From NCBI GenBank assembly GCA_038373885.1, contig JAWZYV010012403.1, positions 369,123-433,122 on the forward strand: 64,000 bases of DNA, written 5' to 3'. The position numbers and the translations under genes were made by a program. Of this stretch, positions 1 to 11,340 are shown one piece after another. Each line of letters begins with the position of its first letter. The first letter of the stretch is position 1. Below the pieces are notes generated by a model. It saw nothing but the letters and a program-made list of their open reading frames with translations. It did not search any database and was not told the origin of the DNA. This stretch comes from Cheiracanthium punctorium (lineage: Eukaryota > Arthropoda > Arachnida > Araneae > Cheiracanthiidae).

Positions 1-239
1 GTCATAATTCAGATTCTTTTTTTCATTCTCTTAGCGCCATACATTTGCTCTTGCCGGAAACTTTTGAAGGTCGATTGAAGAAAGAGAAACTGCTGGTATT
101 TTTACGATGCCCATTTATTTATTCACGCAGCGAAAAATGCTGATGTTTATTTAGCTAAGCGTCACACTATTTTGGTTGTAGGTACCTCTTCTATGTTTAC
201 TTCGAAAGGAATTCACTGAATAATTATACACTAGAGATG

Positions 240-1290
240 AGTTTGGGCTCATTTTTTTAAAGCCTGAGCCCGGCCGAGCTCCAGGATTTTAATTCGAGCC
301 CGCCCGAGATCGAGCGACATTACTTCAGCCGAACTCCGAGACCGAGCCCGAAATTTCAGGTAAATGAAAGTCAATGACTGATAGAATATCATCAAATTTG
401 CCGTTTGTGCAAATGAAAGGCAAATATAATAGCAAACTCTTAACCCATTAACGCGCAGTGTTCCCACACTGGGAACACCCAACTCTGACGTTTTGACTGT
501 TGCCAGTCACGAAGAATAGATTGGATTTCTATAAAAATAGTTGCGGGTGACATAGCTACACGAGAATCCTTTACTTTTTAGCACGTCCTTTCCCGTAAAA
601 AAGATGGTCACGATTATTTTTAACAGCACTGACATCTGCTGAAAAATGGAAGAATGCGAAAACGTGCTGGATAGATTGCCCAATGCTGAAAAAAGGGCAG
701 CCGTTGCCATCGCTCGACTTAACTACCAAGATGGTGGACGATCGAAACGTTCATCGCGTGCCACAGATCTAGAGACCCTTTTTTTGACAATAGCTGTCTG
801 TGCTAGCACGGCCGGCTGTCGTCAAAAAAAGGGTCTTTAGATCTGTGGCACGCTCACTTTCACAGTGAGATCAGGCACCTGGCGTAAGTTAACCCTTTCC
901 CAATGCTGAAAAAAGGGCAGCCGTTGCCATCGCTCGACTTAACTACCAGCAAGATGGCGACAGATCAAGAGACCCCTTTTTTGACGATAGCTGGCTGACA
1001 GCCAGCTGTCGTCAAAAAAGGGGTCTCTAGATCTGTGGCACGCGATGAACGTTTCGATCGTCCGCCATCTTGCTCGTAGTTAAGTCGAGCGATGGCAACG
1101 GCTGCCTTTTTTTCAGCATTGGGAGAGGGTTGTGCTTCAAAGGGTTAATGCACTTTCTAATTCTTTATAGTCAAGTTTATCAAACAGTAATAACTAGTTT
1201 ATGTCTTCCATGAATCACTTTTTAAAATCTGTTTACAAGGAGAATGTTCAATAAAGGAGAAATTTCTCACGATCCGGAACACAATCGTGA
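240..1290 (+). repeat. Dispersed repeat unit, copy 1, split by a TTAA element
   Basis: The flanks 240-439 and 1149-1265 are homologous to 54609-54880 far to the right. Shared landmarks are a run rich in GAGCCCG, the phrase CGAGCCCGAAATTTCAG, the phrase AATATAATAGCAAACTC and the phrase GTTCAATAAAGGAGAAATTT. In this copy the unit is interrupted exactly after AGCAAACTC by the TTAA element at 440-1148. In the other copy the same place reads AGCAAACTCTCAATGCAG with no insertion. The unit is non-coding and I could not assign it to a known transposon class. Confidence 0.75.
440..1148 (+). mobile_element. Family A TTAA foldback MITE, composite copy
   Basis: TTAA is present at 440-443 and 1145-1148. 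The left end is the A end (CCCATTAACGCGCAGTG) followed by the small hairpin TTCCC/GGGAA. A first foldback runs about 660-850. Then comes about 40 bp unlike the family consensus, then an internal TTAACCCTTTCCCAATGC at 889, and a second full foldback to 1144. The copy therefore looks like an A element whose right half was replaced by, or received, a second foldback element bounded by its own TTAA at 889-892. It is longer than the usual 420-520 bp copies. No transposase is encoded; movement would depend on a piggyBac-type enzyme supplied elsewhere (inferred from TTAA and CCC/GGG ends). Confidence 0.85.
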
Positions 1291-2033
1291 ATAACAGAGT
1301 CCGTCGCATCTCTATTCTACACTCAGTGTTTTGTCAATACAGTTAATTGCGTCTTTTAGAACAAGTATATTTGGGGTAACAGTTTTAAGAAACCTCATTC
1401 TCATAATCATTTTTGTGAAGAGATTCATGGTAAATTCGAAAAGAAAAAATTCGAAATGTTTCGTAACACATTGTACAATGCACTTTTTTAAACAGTAAAC
1501 CTCTATCTATGGCGTATGAAATCTCAGAAAAAAGAAAAAAAAAAGAAACATTTGAAAATAGAAATAAGTCGGATTCTTTCTGAAGGCGAAAAGCACTCGT
1601 CTTTGCAAACTGGACTAGGCGTCTTCCATATTAAAAGTAAATCAATATGCAAAGTATTGAGGACTCAAGAAATTTTCATGAAGGCTAATTCATTGAGGAT
1701 ATAATTAATCTGTAAATTCAGCTTTTGAATGTAGAAAAACTTTTTTTTTTAGAAAAACAAAAACTATCTTTTTACTTTTATCTTTATCAAAACTACTTTA
1801 TCAAAATGAATTAAATAATAATAATATTAATAACTAAAAAGGAAAATAATTAATTAATAATCAAAACACGAGAACAGAAAAATGGGCTGCTTATAAAAAT
1901 AAAAGGAAGGTCTAGTTCTGTCGAGCAGAACGAAGAAAAATAAAATAATGAAATAAAAGAAACAAAGTAAAAACAGGAAATAAAAAAACCCACCAACGTT
2001 CTTAGGGACTATGTGAGAAATCTACACACGCCT
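1291..2033. other. AT-rich intergenic DNA
   Basis: No gene, tRNA or transposon end was recognised. The stretch holds several A-runs, and a 62-codon open frame at 1516-1704 is lysine-rich low-complexity translation rather than a credible gene. Confidence 0.5.
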
Positions 2034-2088
2034 GTTAACAGACATACTTGAGTCTAGCAGCTTGTTAACAGACATACTTGAGTCTAGC
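2034..2088 (+). repeat. Short tandem duplication, two copies
   Basis: The phrase TTAACAGACATACTTGAGTC followed by TAGC occurs twice in a row (about 2035-2058 and 2065-2088), separated by a few bases. It lies immediately before the hAT MITE at 2090. Confidence 0.8.
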
Positions 2089-2089
2089 G

Positions 2090-2237
2090 CAGTGACATAG
2101 CCACCGGGAGCGGGGGAGAATTTTTTTTCCGCCTTACAAAATGTATATTCTTCACACTCTTATCTCACACGTATGCATATATATGAGTTGCAGTAGTCAT
2201 CCCCCCCCTCATTGAAAAATTTCTGGCTACGTCACTG
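2090..2237. mobile_element. Family C hAT-type MITE
   Basis: Left end CAGTGACATAGCCA and right end TGGCTACGTCACTG are inverted repeats. The body carries the family phrase ACAAAATGTATATTCTTCAC and a later stretch related to GAGTTGCAGTAGTC. Flanking 8-mers GTCTAGCG and GTCCAGAG differ at two positions and fit a decayed hAT target duplication. Other copies lie at 7634, 15218, 20760, 33749 and 53254. Confidence 0.85.
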
Positions 2238-2925
2238 GTCCAGAGTATTTTGGTTATTTCAAAATATATTCTCCAAAAAGTATATATTAATGATAATATT
2301 TGGACATAAGAATTGATTTTTAAAAATTTTGTTTTAATATTATAGCGGATAGAATTATTTCATGATTATTTATTATTATACAATTTTGTCTTTATAAAGT
2401 GTATCTAGAATATAGTTCTAATCAACTTTTCCTGTAAGTTTAAAATTCCACTTCTGGTACTATACATTTTCTACATTGTTTTTTCAAAAATGAGTCAAAG
2501 TCATCGCTTTTATTTAACCTTATTTTTAAGGCAATTTATTGGAATTTCGAGGAATAGATGAAAAAAAGCTTTATTATTATTATTATAATTTGTTAGAATG
2601 GAGTCAGCATGCAATTTATATACCCAGCTTCTTAAAAGTATATCTTGAAAATTATAGTATTACAGTATATTCTTAAATAAATTTCGTAAACATTCAAGTG
2701 AAGAAAAATAAATTTGGCAATTGAAATAAACAATGAAAGTGACCTAAAGGATTAATCTCTTTTTAAAAAATCTGATGTGGACACCACGATTTCCCTGTAT
2801 GTTTATAATTATATTATATTTTTTATGCACTAAATTCAAATTTTTAAAAATTGAAATAAGATAATCCATTAATATTAAGGATTGGCGATTTCCCTTTCCT
2901 CAAAATTGTAAGAGATGTCGCCAAA
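2238..2925. other. AT-rich intergenic DNA
   Basis: No coding or RNA feature was recognised. It contains short ATT tracts near 2572-2585. Confidence 0.5.
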
Positions 2926-3440
2926 CCGGGTTGAGTTTAGAAACTTATTTTTTGAGCAAAATTTGCGGATATTTCGCCCAAACTCTCCAAACGAGATTTT
3001 GGGAATGGACCAGACAATGACAGTTCATAAACTTTTAATTCATTAAAGCTGGCCATAGACCTTAAAGTATTGAAAGTATTTTGGGTGACTCTGTAAATGA
3101 ATTTTTGATGCACTTCCTTCAAACTTATTTTATTTGAAACTGGTACAGATACAAAATTTTAATAGTAATAAGGTTTGGAAATTTCTAGGTTAAAATAAGA
3201 AAATAACCAAGCCAGGTTCAGTTTAAAAACTTATTTTTGGTCTAATTTGACAATATTTCGCTCTAACTCGATAAGAATGGTAATGGTTGGCAAGATTTTG
3301 AGTATGGCATAAATAATCACTGTTTACAGACTTCCGTGACCATAATGTATTGAAGCTGTCCATAGACTTTAAAAAACTGAGTCTTTTCTTTGAATCTATA
3401 AATAAAATTATCAGTCTATTGCAATATAAAAGGACAGTGC
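2926..3440. repeat. Diverged tandem duplication, period about 285 bp
   Basis: A block beginning CCGGGTTGAGTTTAGAAAC at 2926 recurs as CCAGGTTCAGTTTAAAAAC at about 3211. Both are followed by CTTATTTTT, by a sequence ending ATATTTCGC, and later by a stretch related to CCATAGACTTTAAA. The short minus-strand open frames at 2937-3122 and 3223-3444 are the two copies of the same non-coding repeat. Confidence 0.6.
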
Positions 3441-3479
3441 GCAACTAGAAGTTATAGCAGTCCTAAATATAAAACTTCA

Positions 3480-3765
3480 GCATTCTACACCTAATAGTTT
3501 TTGCTATACATTATACATGCGGACATAATTCGGACGTATACGTACGTACAGACATCACAAAAAAACTAGTCAAAATGGACTCTCAGGTCTATTAAAATCG
3601 AGCGCGGCCAACAAACATGTGTACGTTAAGACGTCATGCAAATTGAAAAATCAAGGTAAATTTAGAGACGTTAAAAATCGATTTTTCTGTCAAAATCTGA
3701 ATACCGAAATCTTTTACGATCACTATACTTCCTTTTGCTTTGTAAAAGGAAATAAAAATGTATCA
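3480..3765 (+). repeat. Dispersed arthropod-type repeat tail
   Basis: Segment with CGTACGTACAGACATCAC, then ACTAGTCAAAATGGACTC, ending with a self-complementary CTTCCTTTTGC...GTAAAAGGAA. From general knowledge this phrase order is common in repeated elements of arthropod genomes, but I cannot name the family. It continues directly from the duplicated block at 2926-3440 and may be part of the same element. Confidence 0.4.
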
Positions 3766-5066
3766 AAATTGCATGGTTAGCAGGAATCTACAGATTCTTT
3801 CATAGCGATACTATTTAATTACCTACCCACTGAAAATTACACGACTTTCTGATTGTTTCGAGGCTAACGCATCAGTTTCTCGTAACGTGACACTGAATTT
3901 TCTCATTTTATGACTTTTGCCGTTGTGAAGGTAATCTCTGTTTACTCTTAGATGATTTATCGAATGAAACTCTTATCACAATGTTTTAAGTTGCTATCAT
4001 TTCTTGACAGGACAGCCTTAAGGCATGGAAATCTGGGTGCAAATTGCGGTTATATTTTGGACTAATGCGCAGTGAAAAAATGTAAGGAAGTAATAATAAT
4101 AATAAAAAAAAAATTGAAGTAATAAAAACTTGTTCTCCGACTTTTTAACGTCTGTTGATTCAGTTCTCTATGTCAAGGGTAACTATTGCGTTATCTGCCA
4201 GATAGCGCCGACTGAAATAGTAATTGAAAATGACTCTTCATCAATTCTCAGTCAGGGTTAAAGTGGCGTCCGAACCTAATTATCATGTTTTTTGATGAGC
4301 TGAAAATCAATCAGATTTTGATAACCTTATCTACTCTAAAGGGTGATAAAGTTCAAGATCAATAATAAAATGTTAGATAAGATTATAATTCTAGTTTGCG
4401 ATATCACAAATGAAGCATAAATGAAAAGTATCCAAGGCCGAAAAGTATGTTTACAAAGAAACAAACACTCAAAGATAGCCATCTTGGCTCATATAATATT
4501 ACGCTCTTATAATGCTATTTTTATCAGTAGTTTTTTAAAGAACTAAACTCGTAACATTGATCATCAGCCATCCCAGCCTGTTACAGCCTCCGTAATAAAA
4601 AAAAATAGATACCAGCTATCATTTTCTTCTTGACTATTTTTGACACCAAGTTTGATTTTAATGATTTTAGTTAGTTTGGTCCATGACAGAGGTGGATCCA
4701 AGGATGGGGGGTGCGGGAGTTCTCACCCCCCCTCCCTTGAACGCAATTAAACCCATGTTTATTTAACCTCCTCGCTTTGGTGATTTGAAAGGCGTAACAG
4801 AAAAGACTCTCCTTCTTTGACCGACGTTAACTCTTCTCTGATACATCTTTCTAAAGATGAGAGCGAACAGATTATCCATATTGTATTGCATTGTGCGTAC
4901 TAAGGCAAACCTGCACGAGGAGTATCTACCTAGGATGAGGGGTGCCTTGGTCGGGGGACTTCCTAAGGGGTTCTAACAGATTAAACATTTCAACCAGGTT
5001 GAAAAGTAATTAAAAATTTTCAGTTAAAGCTGAAAAGTTTTAAGCTATACATATATTAGGAATATA
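3766..5066. other. Intergenic DNA without recognised genes
   Basis: No gene was seen. At 4690-4735 a CAGAGGTGGATCCAAGG start followed by G-runs and then C-runs resembles one end of a hAT MITE, but no matching second end was found. Confidence 0.4.
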
Positions 5067-5738
5067 TCTATAATAATAAAAATGAATGTTTGTAAATCTG
5101 TCTTTCTGTATGTGTGCGGTCTCCAGACAAACCTACTGCACGCAGAACTCTGAAAATTTGAATATATAAGCCCATGAGTCCGATAATGTGCACCTGAGAA
5201 TCAGAATTTTAAAATTTTAATTACTTTTTTAATTATTAATTAAACACCGTTTTCAGGATGCCATGCTCGGCGAGTTTCGCCAGCATGATACTGTGAAACA
5301 AAATCGCATGCATTGGAAAACATGAAATGGCACGGAAATTTAGTCAGCTTTGCGCCAATCTATATCAATAAAAATGAATGTCTGAAAATCTGCATGCGTG
5401 CGATGTCCAGAAAAAACTACTGGACGCAGAACTCTGAAAATTCGAACATATGAGCCCATTCCTTCGGTAATGTACACCTGAGGCTCAGAATTTTGAAATT
5501 TTAATTACTTTTTAAATTATTAATTAAAAACCGATTTTAGATCGTCATGTTTGGCGAACTTTGGCCTCATGAAAAGATTTATGCTTGAAGTGAGTGGTAA
5601 CCGCAAAAGTAAAAAACCGTTTTTTACGTTGCCATGCTTGGCGAGTTTCGCCCGAATGCTACTATAAAACAAATCGTTTGCATTTGAGAAGCATGAAATG
5701 GCACGAAAATTTCATCAGGTTTACGCCAAATCTATCTA
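5067..5738 (+). mobile_element. Two stacked partial Helitron copies (5' portions)
   Basis: Two units begin with TC and a variant of TATAATAATAAAAATGAATG (5067 and 5359). Each continues through CAGACAAACCTACTGCACGC or a variant, a run of AATTTTAATTAC, and CATGCTCGGCGAGTTTCGCC or a variant. Each is cut in the motif ACGCCAAATC or GCGCCAATC, where the next unit starts. The first unit resembles the third (5739) more closely than the middle one does, so the order is not a simple recent tandem amplification. Confidence 0.65.
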
Positions 5739-6687
5739 TCTCTATAATAATAAAAATGAATGTTTGTAAATCTGTCTGTGTGCGGTCTCCAGACAAATCT
5801 ACTGCACACAGAACTCTGAAAATTTGAATATATAAGCCCATGAATGCCGATAATGTGCACCTGAGAATCAGAATTTTAAAATTTTAATTACTTTTTTTAA
5901 TTATTAATTAAAAACCGTTCTAAAACGGAAATTTTCTTACCCTGTGTTACGAATTTTGGGAGCAACCCGCTGTTCTGGGGTTTAAAATAGTTTAAAATTC
6001 GTATTCTATGCGTTAAATAGTTAAATTTTGCTTTTTGTTGCATTGATATGTAATGTTCTGGAAATCTCGGGTTCTATGGGTCGTAGGTCTTCGAAAACCT
6101 AATTTGGGGACTTATTTTTAGCGCCAAATTTGGCGATATTTCTTTATTTGGCGCGTTTTTCCTAATGGGGTCTTGTTCATGAAATTTTTTTTATGGTATT
6201 TAATATCGTTTAATGACCTAACATTTCCTAATTTTCAGAAATTTAAATCGAAAATCCTGGATTTTACAAGCTAATTTGATTAATTGATTGAAATATTTAA
6301 TAACTCCAGCAATTTTAAAGCAAATTATATGTTTATTTTTCTTCATCTATATCTATTCCTTTTACAATACCTGGCCAATTTTTTAAAAAAATTACTTAAA
6401 AACTGTGGTTTAAAAAATTATTTTGTGAAAAATTGTTCTGCCATTCGAATACTATGCGAAACTCCCCTTCCGTTTTTTCAAATGGGAGAAATGTGTGACG
6501 TCACAGCAGTGAGTTGTTTTTAGTGGTGCATTTGTAAGTACGTACCTGAAACTCTGGAACCATTCTCTGCACATTCTGTTATATAATTGCGGCCTAGAGT
6601 ACTAATCTGGAATTGCAGTTTACATGTCAGATTTTGTAAATCGCATAATTTAAGGGGTTCACGGGCAACGCCGTGCGGGTCTGCTAG
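5739..6687 (+). mobile_element. Non-autonomous Helitron
   Basis: The 5' end reads A|TCTCTATAATAATAAAAATG. The 3' end holds a GC-rich hairpin (CACGG...CCGTG around 6660-6675) followed by CGGGTCTGCTAG and then T at 6688. A 5' TC, a 3' CTAG after a hairpin and insertion between A and T are the textbook Helitron signature. The element is about 950 bp and has no Rep/helicase coding region, so it is non-autonomous. The 79-codon frame at 6284-6523 inside has no recognisable domain. Confidence 0.75.
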
Positions 6688-6723
6688 TATTGAATATGTT
6701 CATGCACACACATTCTCCCATTT

Positions 6724-6985
6724 ATATCTTTATAGAAGCCTCACCATGGCACAGTGGTTATGCCACTGAAAATGGTAGATGGCCGAAGTGTGAAGGTCCC
6801 GGGATCGGGTCCCATCGCGCGGCTGTCGATCTAACGGTCTGGAGTTTTGGTAGGCTTTCTCCAGATGTAACTTGAATACGCGCTAGAACCCTTTAGAAAG
6901 TCCTCCTACTAAGGCATCCCCCCCCTTGGCAAATCGCCCTAGGGTAGCGTTGCCATAATCACACACAACAACATATCTTTATAGA
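6724..6985 (+). mobile_element. tRNA-derived SINE with 13-bp target duplication
   Basis: The body at 6737-6972 is flanked by perfect copies of ATATCTTTATAGA (6724-6736 and 6973-6985). The head contains an A-box-like TGGCACAGTGGTTATGCC and a B-box-like GGGATCGGGTCCC, as expected of a tRNA-derived pol III promoter. The core (GGAGTTTTGG...CTCCAGATGTAAC...GAATACGCG...AGAACCCTTTAGAAAGTCC) is shared with the SINEs at 15.6, 22.3, 37.0 and 38.7 kb. The tail is ACACACAACAAC rather than a pure A-run. The LINE that would mobilise it is not identified. Confidence 0.85.
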
Positions 6986-7625
6986 TTTCGTTATTAATGA
7001 ATTAATTGCTATTATTTAGTTGATTATCGAAGAATTCATGACTGAAATTCGTGTACACATACTTTATTGCACAGGTTTTGAAAGGGCATTAGTTAATTTC
7101 ATGGCAGTATTTCTTTTTTCACGAAACAGAAGGAATCAAGACGTCAGTTGTGGATTCCCATCATTCAAGTTCATGGGTGTCATTGCGTTATCTGCGTTAA
7201 TGCGAGGAGATTTTCATTACCATCATCTGCAATTGCCTTGTCCTTGGGGTTCTTAACCTCTCTGGCAGTGTAGGCGTTGAAGAGTTGACAACGAAAGTGT
7301 GATTTGGAGAGAGAAAAAGCTGGCGGTGTTTTGTTTAGTCTAAAGTGGCTTCAAGGACGGGACACCTACATCGTCTTGTTCACTCTCCGCAAAAGTCAAC
7401 ACATTTTGGAAAAAAAAAAGCATTTTGTCTAACTTCCATTAGAATAGGTTCGCCAGTAACAGGCACTTCACCATACAATTGATTATAATAATGCTTTTAT
7501 TTCAGAATTTTTATTAAATGATGCTTTCTAGTACCAACTTCAATTTTATGAAGAAAAAAAATTAGTTCTCAAATAAAAGGTAATAATAAATCATCTGGTA
7601 AAGTGTCGATTACTGGTGCATCTAC
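6986..7625. other. Intergenic DNA without recognised genes
   Basis: A 78-codon frame at 7020-7256 shows no domain, no repeat and no convincing splice context. Nothing else was recognised. Confidence 0.45.
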
Positions 7626-7812
7626 CCTAGGCTCAGGGGCGTAGCCAGAAATTTTTCATGGAGGGGGGAGTTACGACTACTGCAACTCATATATATGTAT
7701 ACGTGTGTGTGATAATTGAGGGAAGAATATACATTTTGTATGGCAAGAAATTCCTCATAGGGGGGGTTATGACCCTCCTAACCACCTCCTTGGCTACGCC
7801 ACTGCCTAGGCT
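7626..7812. mobile_element. Family C hAT-type MITE with perfect target duplication
   Basis: The element at 7634-7804 starts CAGGGGCGTAGCCAGAAATT and ends TGGCTACGCCACTG. It is flanked on both sides by the identical 8-mer CCTAGGCT (7626-7633 and 7805-7812), the hAT hallmark. Both subterminal regions carry G or C runs that can pair with each other. Confidence 0.93.
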
Positions 7813-8582
7813 GGTTTTATTGTTGTAAGAAACACAAGAAGAAAGATGAATCAGAACGCATGGATTATACAACATATTCTACTACCCTATCATTTGCGCC
7901 CACACAACGTCTTAATGATTGGCGATTAACCTGTTCGTCCTCATCGCTACAAAGAAGCGGCGGCAGCAAGTTCTATGTCCATTGTTGCTTTCCGGTTTGG
8001 ATCTTTGATTCTCCCGCTGTGAATTACAATGATTGGGCAGCACATCTTAGCAGTGATGGGAACGAACGGTCTGAAGCTGTTTTTTTTAAAGAAATGATAG
8101 GAGTCTGAAGAAGGAATGCTGTTTTATAAAGAATAATTACGCAAGATGCCTGAAAATTTTCGGATTGTCCCTGCCCAGGTCCTACTACTATTTTCTTTTA
8201 TGATTTATGTGCAGTCAACCTATAAGAGTTGTGAAAAACTCATTAACAATTCTTAAAAGCATGTTATACTCAACTATATATTTCAAAATGAATCACGTTT
8301 CCGCACGATTTACAAATCGAATTCTGTACTTACGAAGATTTCCTTTCCTTTTTTTTTTCCCCCATGAAGGAGAAAGAAAAGAAAAAAAAAAGAGTACATT
8401 TAATTATTTCCTAAAATAACATTTATCTCTCAATTTTTAACGAAAATGTTAATATACAACGAAATATTTTGCTTTAAAGGAATTCTGCTTATCAAAATTG
8501 TTAAACATATTTCTTTTAATAACATGAGAGAAGTAAAAAATAGTAAAGACTTTACAAAAATGTATAACGTTTTGGGCTGCGA

Positions 8583-8585
<3 letters not shown>
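7813..8585. other. Intergenic DNA without recognised genes
   Basis: Short open frames at 7860-8108 and 8207-8419 show no family resemblance. A pyrimidine run followed by a purine run lies at 8340-8392. Confidence 0.45.

Positions 8586-8631
<46 letters not shown>
8586..8631. repeat. (CA)n microsatellite
   Basis: About 23 uninterrupted CA units. Long HTHTHT or CVCVCV open frames that cross it are artefacts of the repeat. Confidence 0.97.
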
Positions 8632-8636
<5 letters not shown>

Positions 8637-8962
8637 GGTAACACGAGTCTACCATAGTTGTTGTACTACCATAATTTCTGGCGGATTGCAAATAAAATAG
8701 TATTTTCGGTATCGGATAAGAACACCGATTCTTTCTCACCGATCAGTCGACATAATTTTCTTCAATTAATAGGAAAATCGTATTTCAGTTATGTTTCCTT
8801 GCCAATAATTACGTCACTAAACAAAATAATTACAATTTTACAAAAATTGTGAGATGATTCTATATGTATTTCTACCAGGGGTAGACATAGCGCGGTTCGC
8901 GAGTCATGTCATTTTTGCAGCTCTTATGCAAACAAAGTATGCGTATAAAATATGTTAAACTA

Positions 8963-8989
8963 AATAATAATAATAATAATAATAATAAT
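8963..8989. repeat. (AAT)n microsatellite
   Basis: Nine uninterrupted trinucleotide units in AT-rich DNA. Confidence 0.95.
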
Positions 8990-9265
8990 TTTTTAAAGAA
9001 TTAATTTGTTTAATTTTTTACACGTTAAGAAACTTAACAATATTGCTTAAAAACATTTTATAAAAATGATAATGATTCTACCAAACAAATTTATAAAATT
9101 AATTTGCTTGTTTATGCTTTACGGGTGTCGTCCGTCTTAGCCGTTAGTTCTCAAAGTTTGGTCAATGACTTGCTGTAGCAATTCGCAGAAAGTTCAATTA
9201 AACGCTGATCCTTTAGCTCTTTGAAGCGCAAGCGTTTTCACATCATTATAAAAGATCAACTGCTA

Positions 9266-9406
9266 AACATCCCAACGCTGAAAAAGTGCAGCCGCTGCCA
9301 CGATTCATTTAACAACCAACAACATGGCGATCGATCGAATATCCCATCTGGTGCCACAGAGCTAAAGATGTTTTCTGACGCAGCTGGCTGTACGGCAGCA
9401 CATTAA
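9266..9406 (+). mobile_element. Diverged fragment related to family A
   Basis: The order AACGCTGAAAAAGTGCAGCC, then CAACATGGCGATCGATCGAAT, then GCCACAGAGCTAAAG, then TTTTCTGACGCAGCTGGCTG follows the left arm of the family A foldback with many substitutions. It is closest to the diverged copy at 35440. No TTAA termini are visible, so it is a degenerate remnant. Confidence 0.65.
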
Positions 9407-10679
9407 AAAAATATTAAATTAAAAAATAATTTAAGATTAATATTACTTTTGTTAGACTGGATGTGTATTTTTTTATGCTAATTTTTCAAAACTTAGTAAA
9501 ACAAAAACATTGAATTTCCCGCTTTCTCTATCTTCATTATTAAAACAAAGTCAGTTCCTGCTCTCCTAGAATATCTAAAATCAATTATTTGTGGCTTCGA
9601 GACCTAGCAAATTTGCTCAATCCTGTTATATAGTACTTTATTTATTTATTTTTCATAAGAAGTTGTTATTGATTCTTCGATTATAATGCATCTTATGAGT
9701 AACTTTTTAAGTGTTTTTTTTTCTACAAAGTTTTCATTTATTTTATTACTTAACACCAGTATTTTGAGTGTTTTTTTCATAATGCATTATTGGTGAAACG
9801 CTCATCTAGTTTAGCTAAAAGCTTATAATTAATCTATTATGATGGTAGTCTTTTTTCCCCCAATAAACAAACAGTTTCAGTTGATAATAATAAGAGAAAG
9901 AAGTAAAATTATAGAAATGCTTTTTCTACAAAACGAATCTATTTTTAGTTTTGCGGTTCGTGGAGAAAATGGACAAACTTTGTCAGACTCTGGACAAATA
10001 ATACCAAAAAAATATATTTATACTTTTTTAAAGGTGCGGTCTGCTTTCGAAATACAGTGAAATAATTTTCCATGCACGTTGCTTATGAAATTAGTAGCAA
10101 CTCGCAAGACGGAAATAAGATATTGCTATTTCACACTTCCACCCTGGAAAGGAAAAAAAAAAAAACTCGCCAATATCCGATCCCCATTTGCATTGTTCTG
10201 CTTTCTTTCTCTACGTGATTTAAGGCACGGCGGAATTGTCCTCTCTGCAATCTCCTTCCAGTAAATGGAAATTATCATCGCGTGGAGTTAAGTTATTCAA
10301 AGCTTCTCTGCAATTCGGCTGCAACACACAACAAAAACACGGTGCTTTAGATTGCCTGGAAAGTGGCAACAGCAGCAAGCAACCCTTTTACTCACACGGT
10401 CACGTGACCTTGAATCGTTCTGAAAACACGATTTGTTGGGATGCCTCGGGGGAACGAGGAATGGCTCTACTATAGGCATAAATATAACTGGGTAGGCATA
10501 AATATAACTGGAGTGGGTTGTTTTGGTGTACGTGCTTATTTTATTCCTGGAGGCCTCATTAAACAAAAAAGACAAAATAAAAAAATAAAAAAAAATTAAA
10601 TTCAGTAATATCGTAAAGTTTCCAGAATGCGCACGATAGGCTTTGTTATTTTTGCCGAAGGGGTGGTGGCACAGCCCTA
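9407..10679. other. Intergenic DNA without recognised genes
   Basis: Low-complexity A/T-rich sequence to about 10080, then somewhat more balanced sequence. Open frames at 9839-10060 and 10236-10475 have no recognisable domains. Confidence 0.45.
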
Positions 10680-10988
10680 TTAACCCTTTAACGCGCAGTG
10701 TTCCCGCTCTGGGAACACCCAACTCTGACGTTTCGACTGTTGCCAGTCACGAAGCATAGATTTGATTTCTATAAAAATAGTTGCGGGTGACCTAGCTGCA
10801 CGGGAATCCTTTACTTTTTAGCACGTCATTTCCCGTCAAAAAATGGTCGCGATTCTTTTTAACAGCACTGACATCTGCTGAAAAATGGAAGAATGCGAGA
10901 ACAGCTGGATAGATTGCCCAATGCTGCAGATCTACAGACCCGTTTTTGACGGCAGCTGGCTGTGCGGCACAGCCAGCTGTTCGTTTTT
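10680..10988 (+). mobile_element. Family A MITE, right end missing
   Basis: TTAA at 10680-10683, then the A end CCCTTTAACGCGCAGTG, the small hairpin, and the conserved left half to CCCAATGCTGCAG. The arm is shortened by an internal deletion, and the copy ends just after the central CAGCTGGCTGTGCGGCACAG with TGTTCG. The B end and right TTAA are absent. Confidence 0.85.
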
Positions 10989-11139
10989 GAAGCTGTTTAT
11001 AAGAGCCTTGTTCCGACTAAAGCTCTAAAAAGTAAAAGAAAAAAAATCGAGTACAGTTTTATTGCAAAAATAAAGTTGCGTTGTTTGAAATCTTACAAAT
11101 CTTTTTCTACCTGTAGCGAAGAATAAATATACCTGCAAA

Positions 11140-11340
11140 TAGTGGACCAGACAGATTTTTCTCGGGGGCAGGGGGCTAAAAAAAGTTATTTGGCCTAAAC
11201 AAAATGAAGTATGAAGGAAAAGATATTACACTAAAGCGATGTAAATTTTCTAGGAGGAGCTAATTTGTAAGAAAAGCTCATTTGACTTCTTTTTGATTTT
11301 GTAGGAGGAGCTAATTTATAAGAAAAGCTCATTTGAAAAG
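11140..11340. repeat. Degenerate hAT-like sequence and 35-bp direct repeat
   Basis: The stretch CAGACAGATTTTTCTCGGGG to GTTATTTGGCCTAAACAAAA resembles the start of the hAT-type element at 52445. Near its end, AGGAGGAGCTAATTTGTAAG followed by AAAAGCTCATTTGA occurs twice, at about 11251 and 11302. No target duplication was found. Confidence 0.4.

Noticed and set aside
5067..6687. Possible CRISPR-like or satellite array
   Set aside because: Unit lengths of about 300-950 bp with Helitron termini; no short repeat-spacer structure, and the DNA is eukaryotic.
8430..8739. Frames with HTHTHT or CVCVCV runs
   Set aside because: Translations of the (CA)n microsatellite.
10297..10722. Longest open frame in the window (141 codons, minus strand)
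   Set aside because: Its start lies in the A end of a family A MITE, and the body crosses A/T-rich low-complexity sequence; no domain or splice context.
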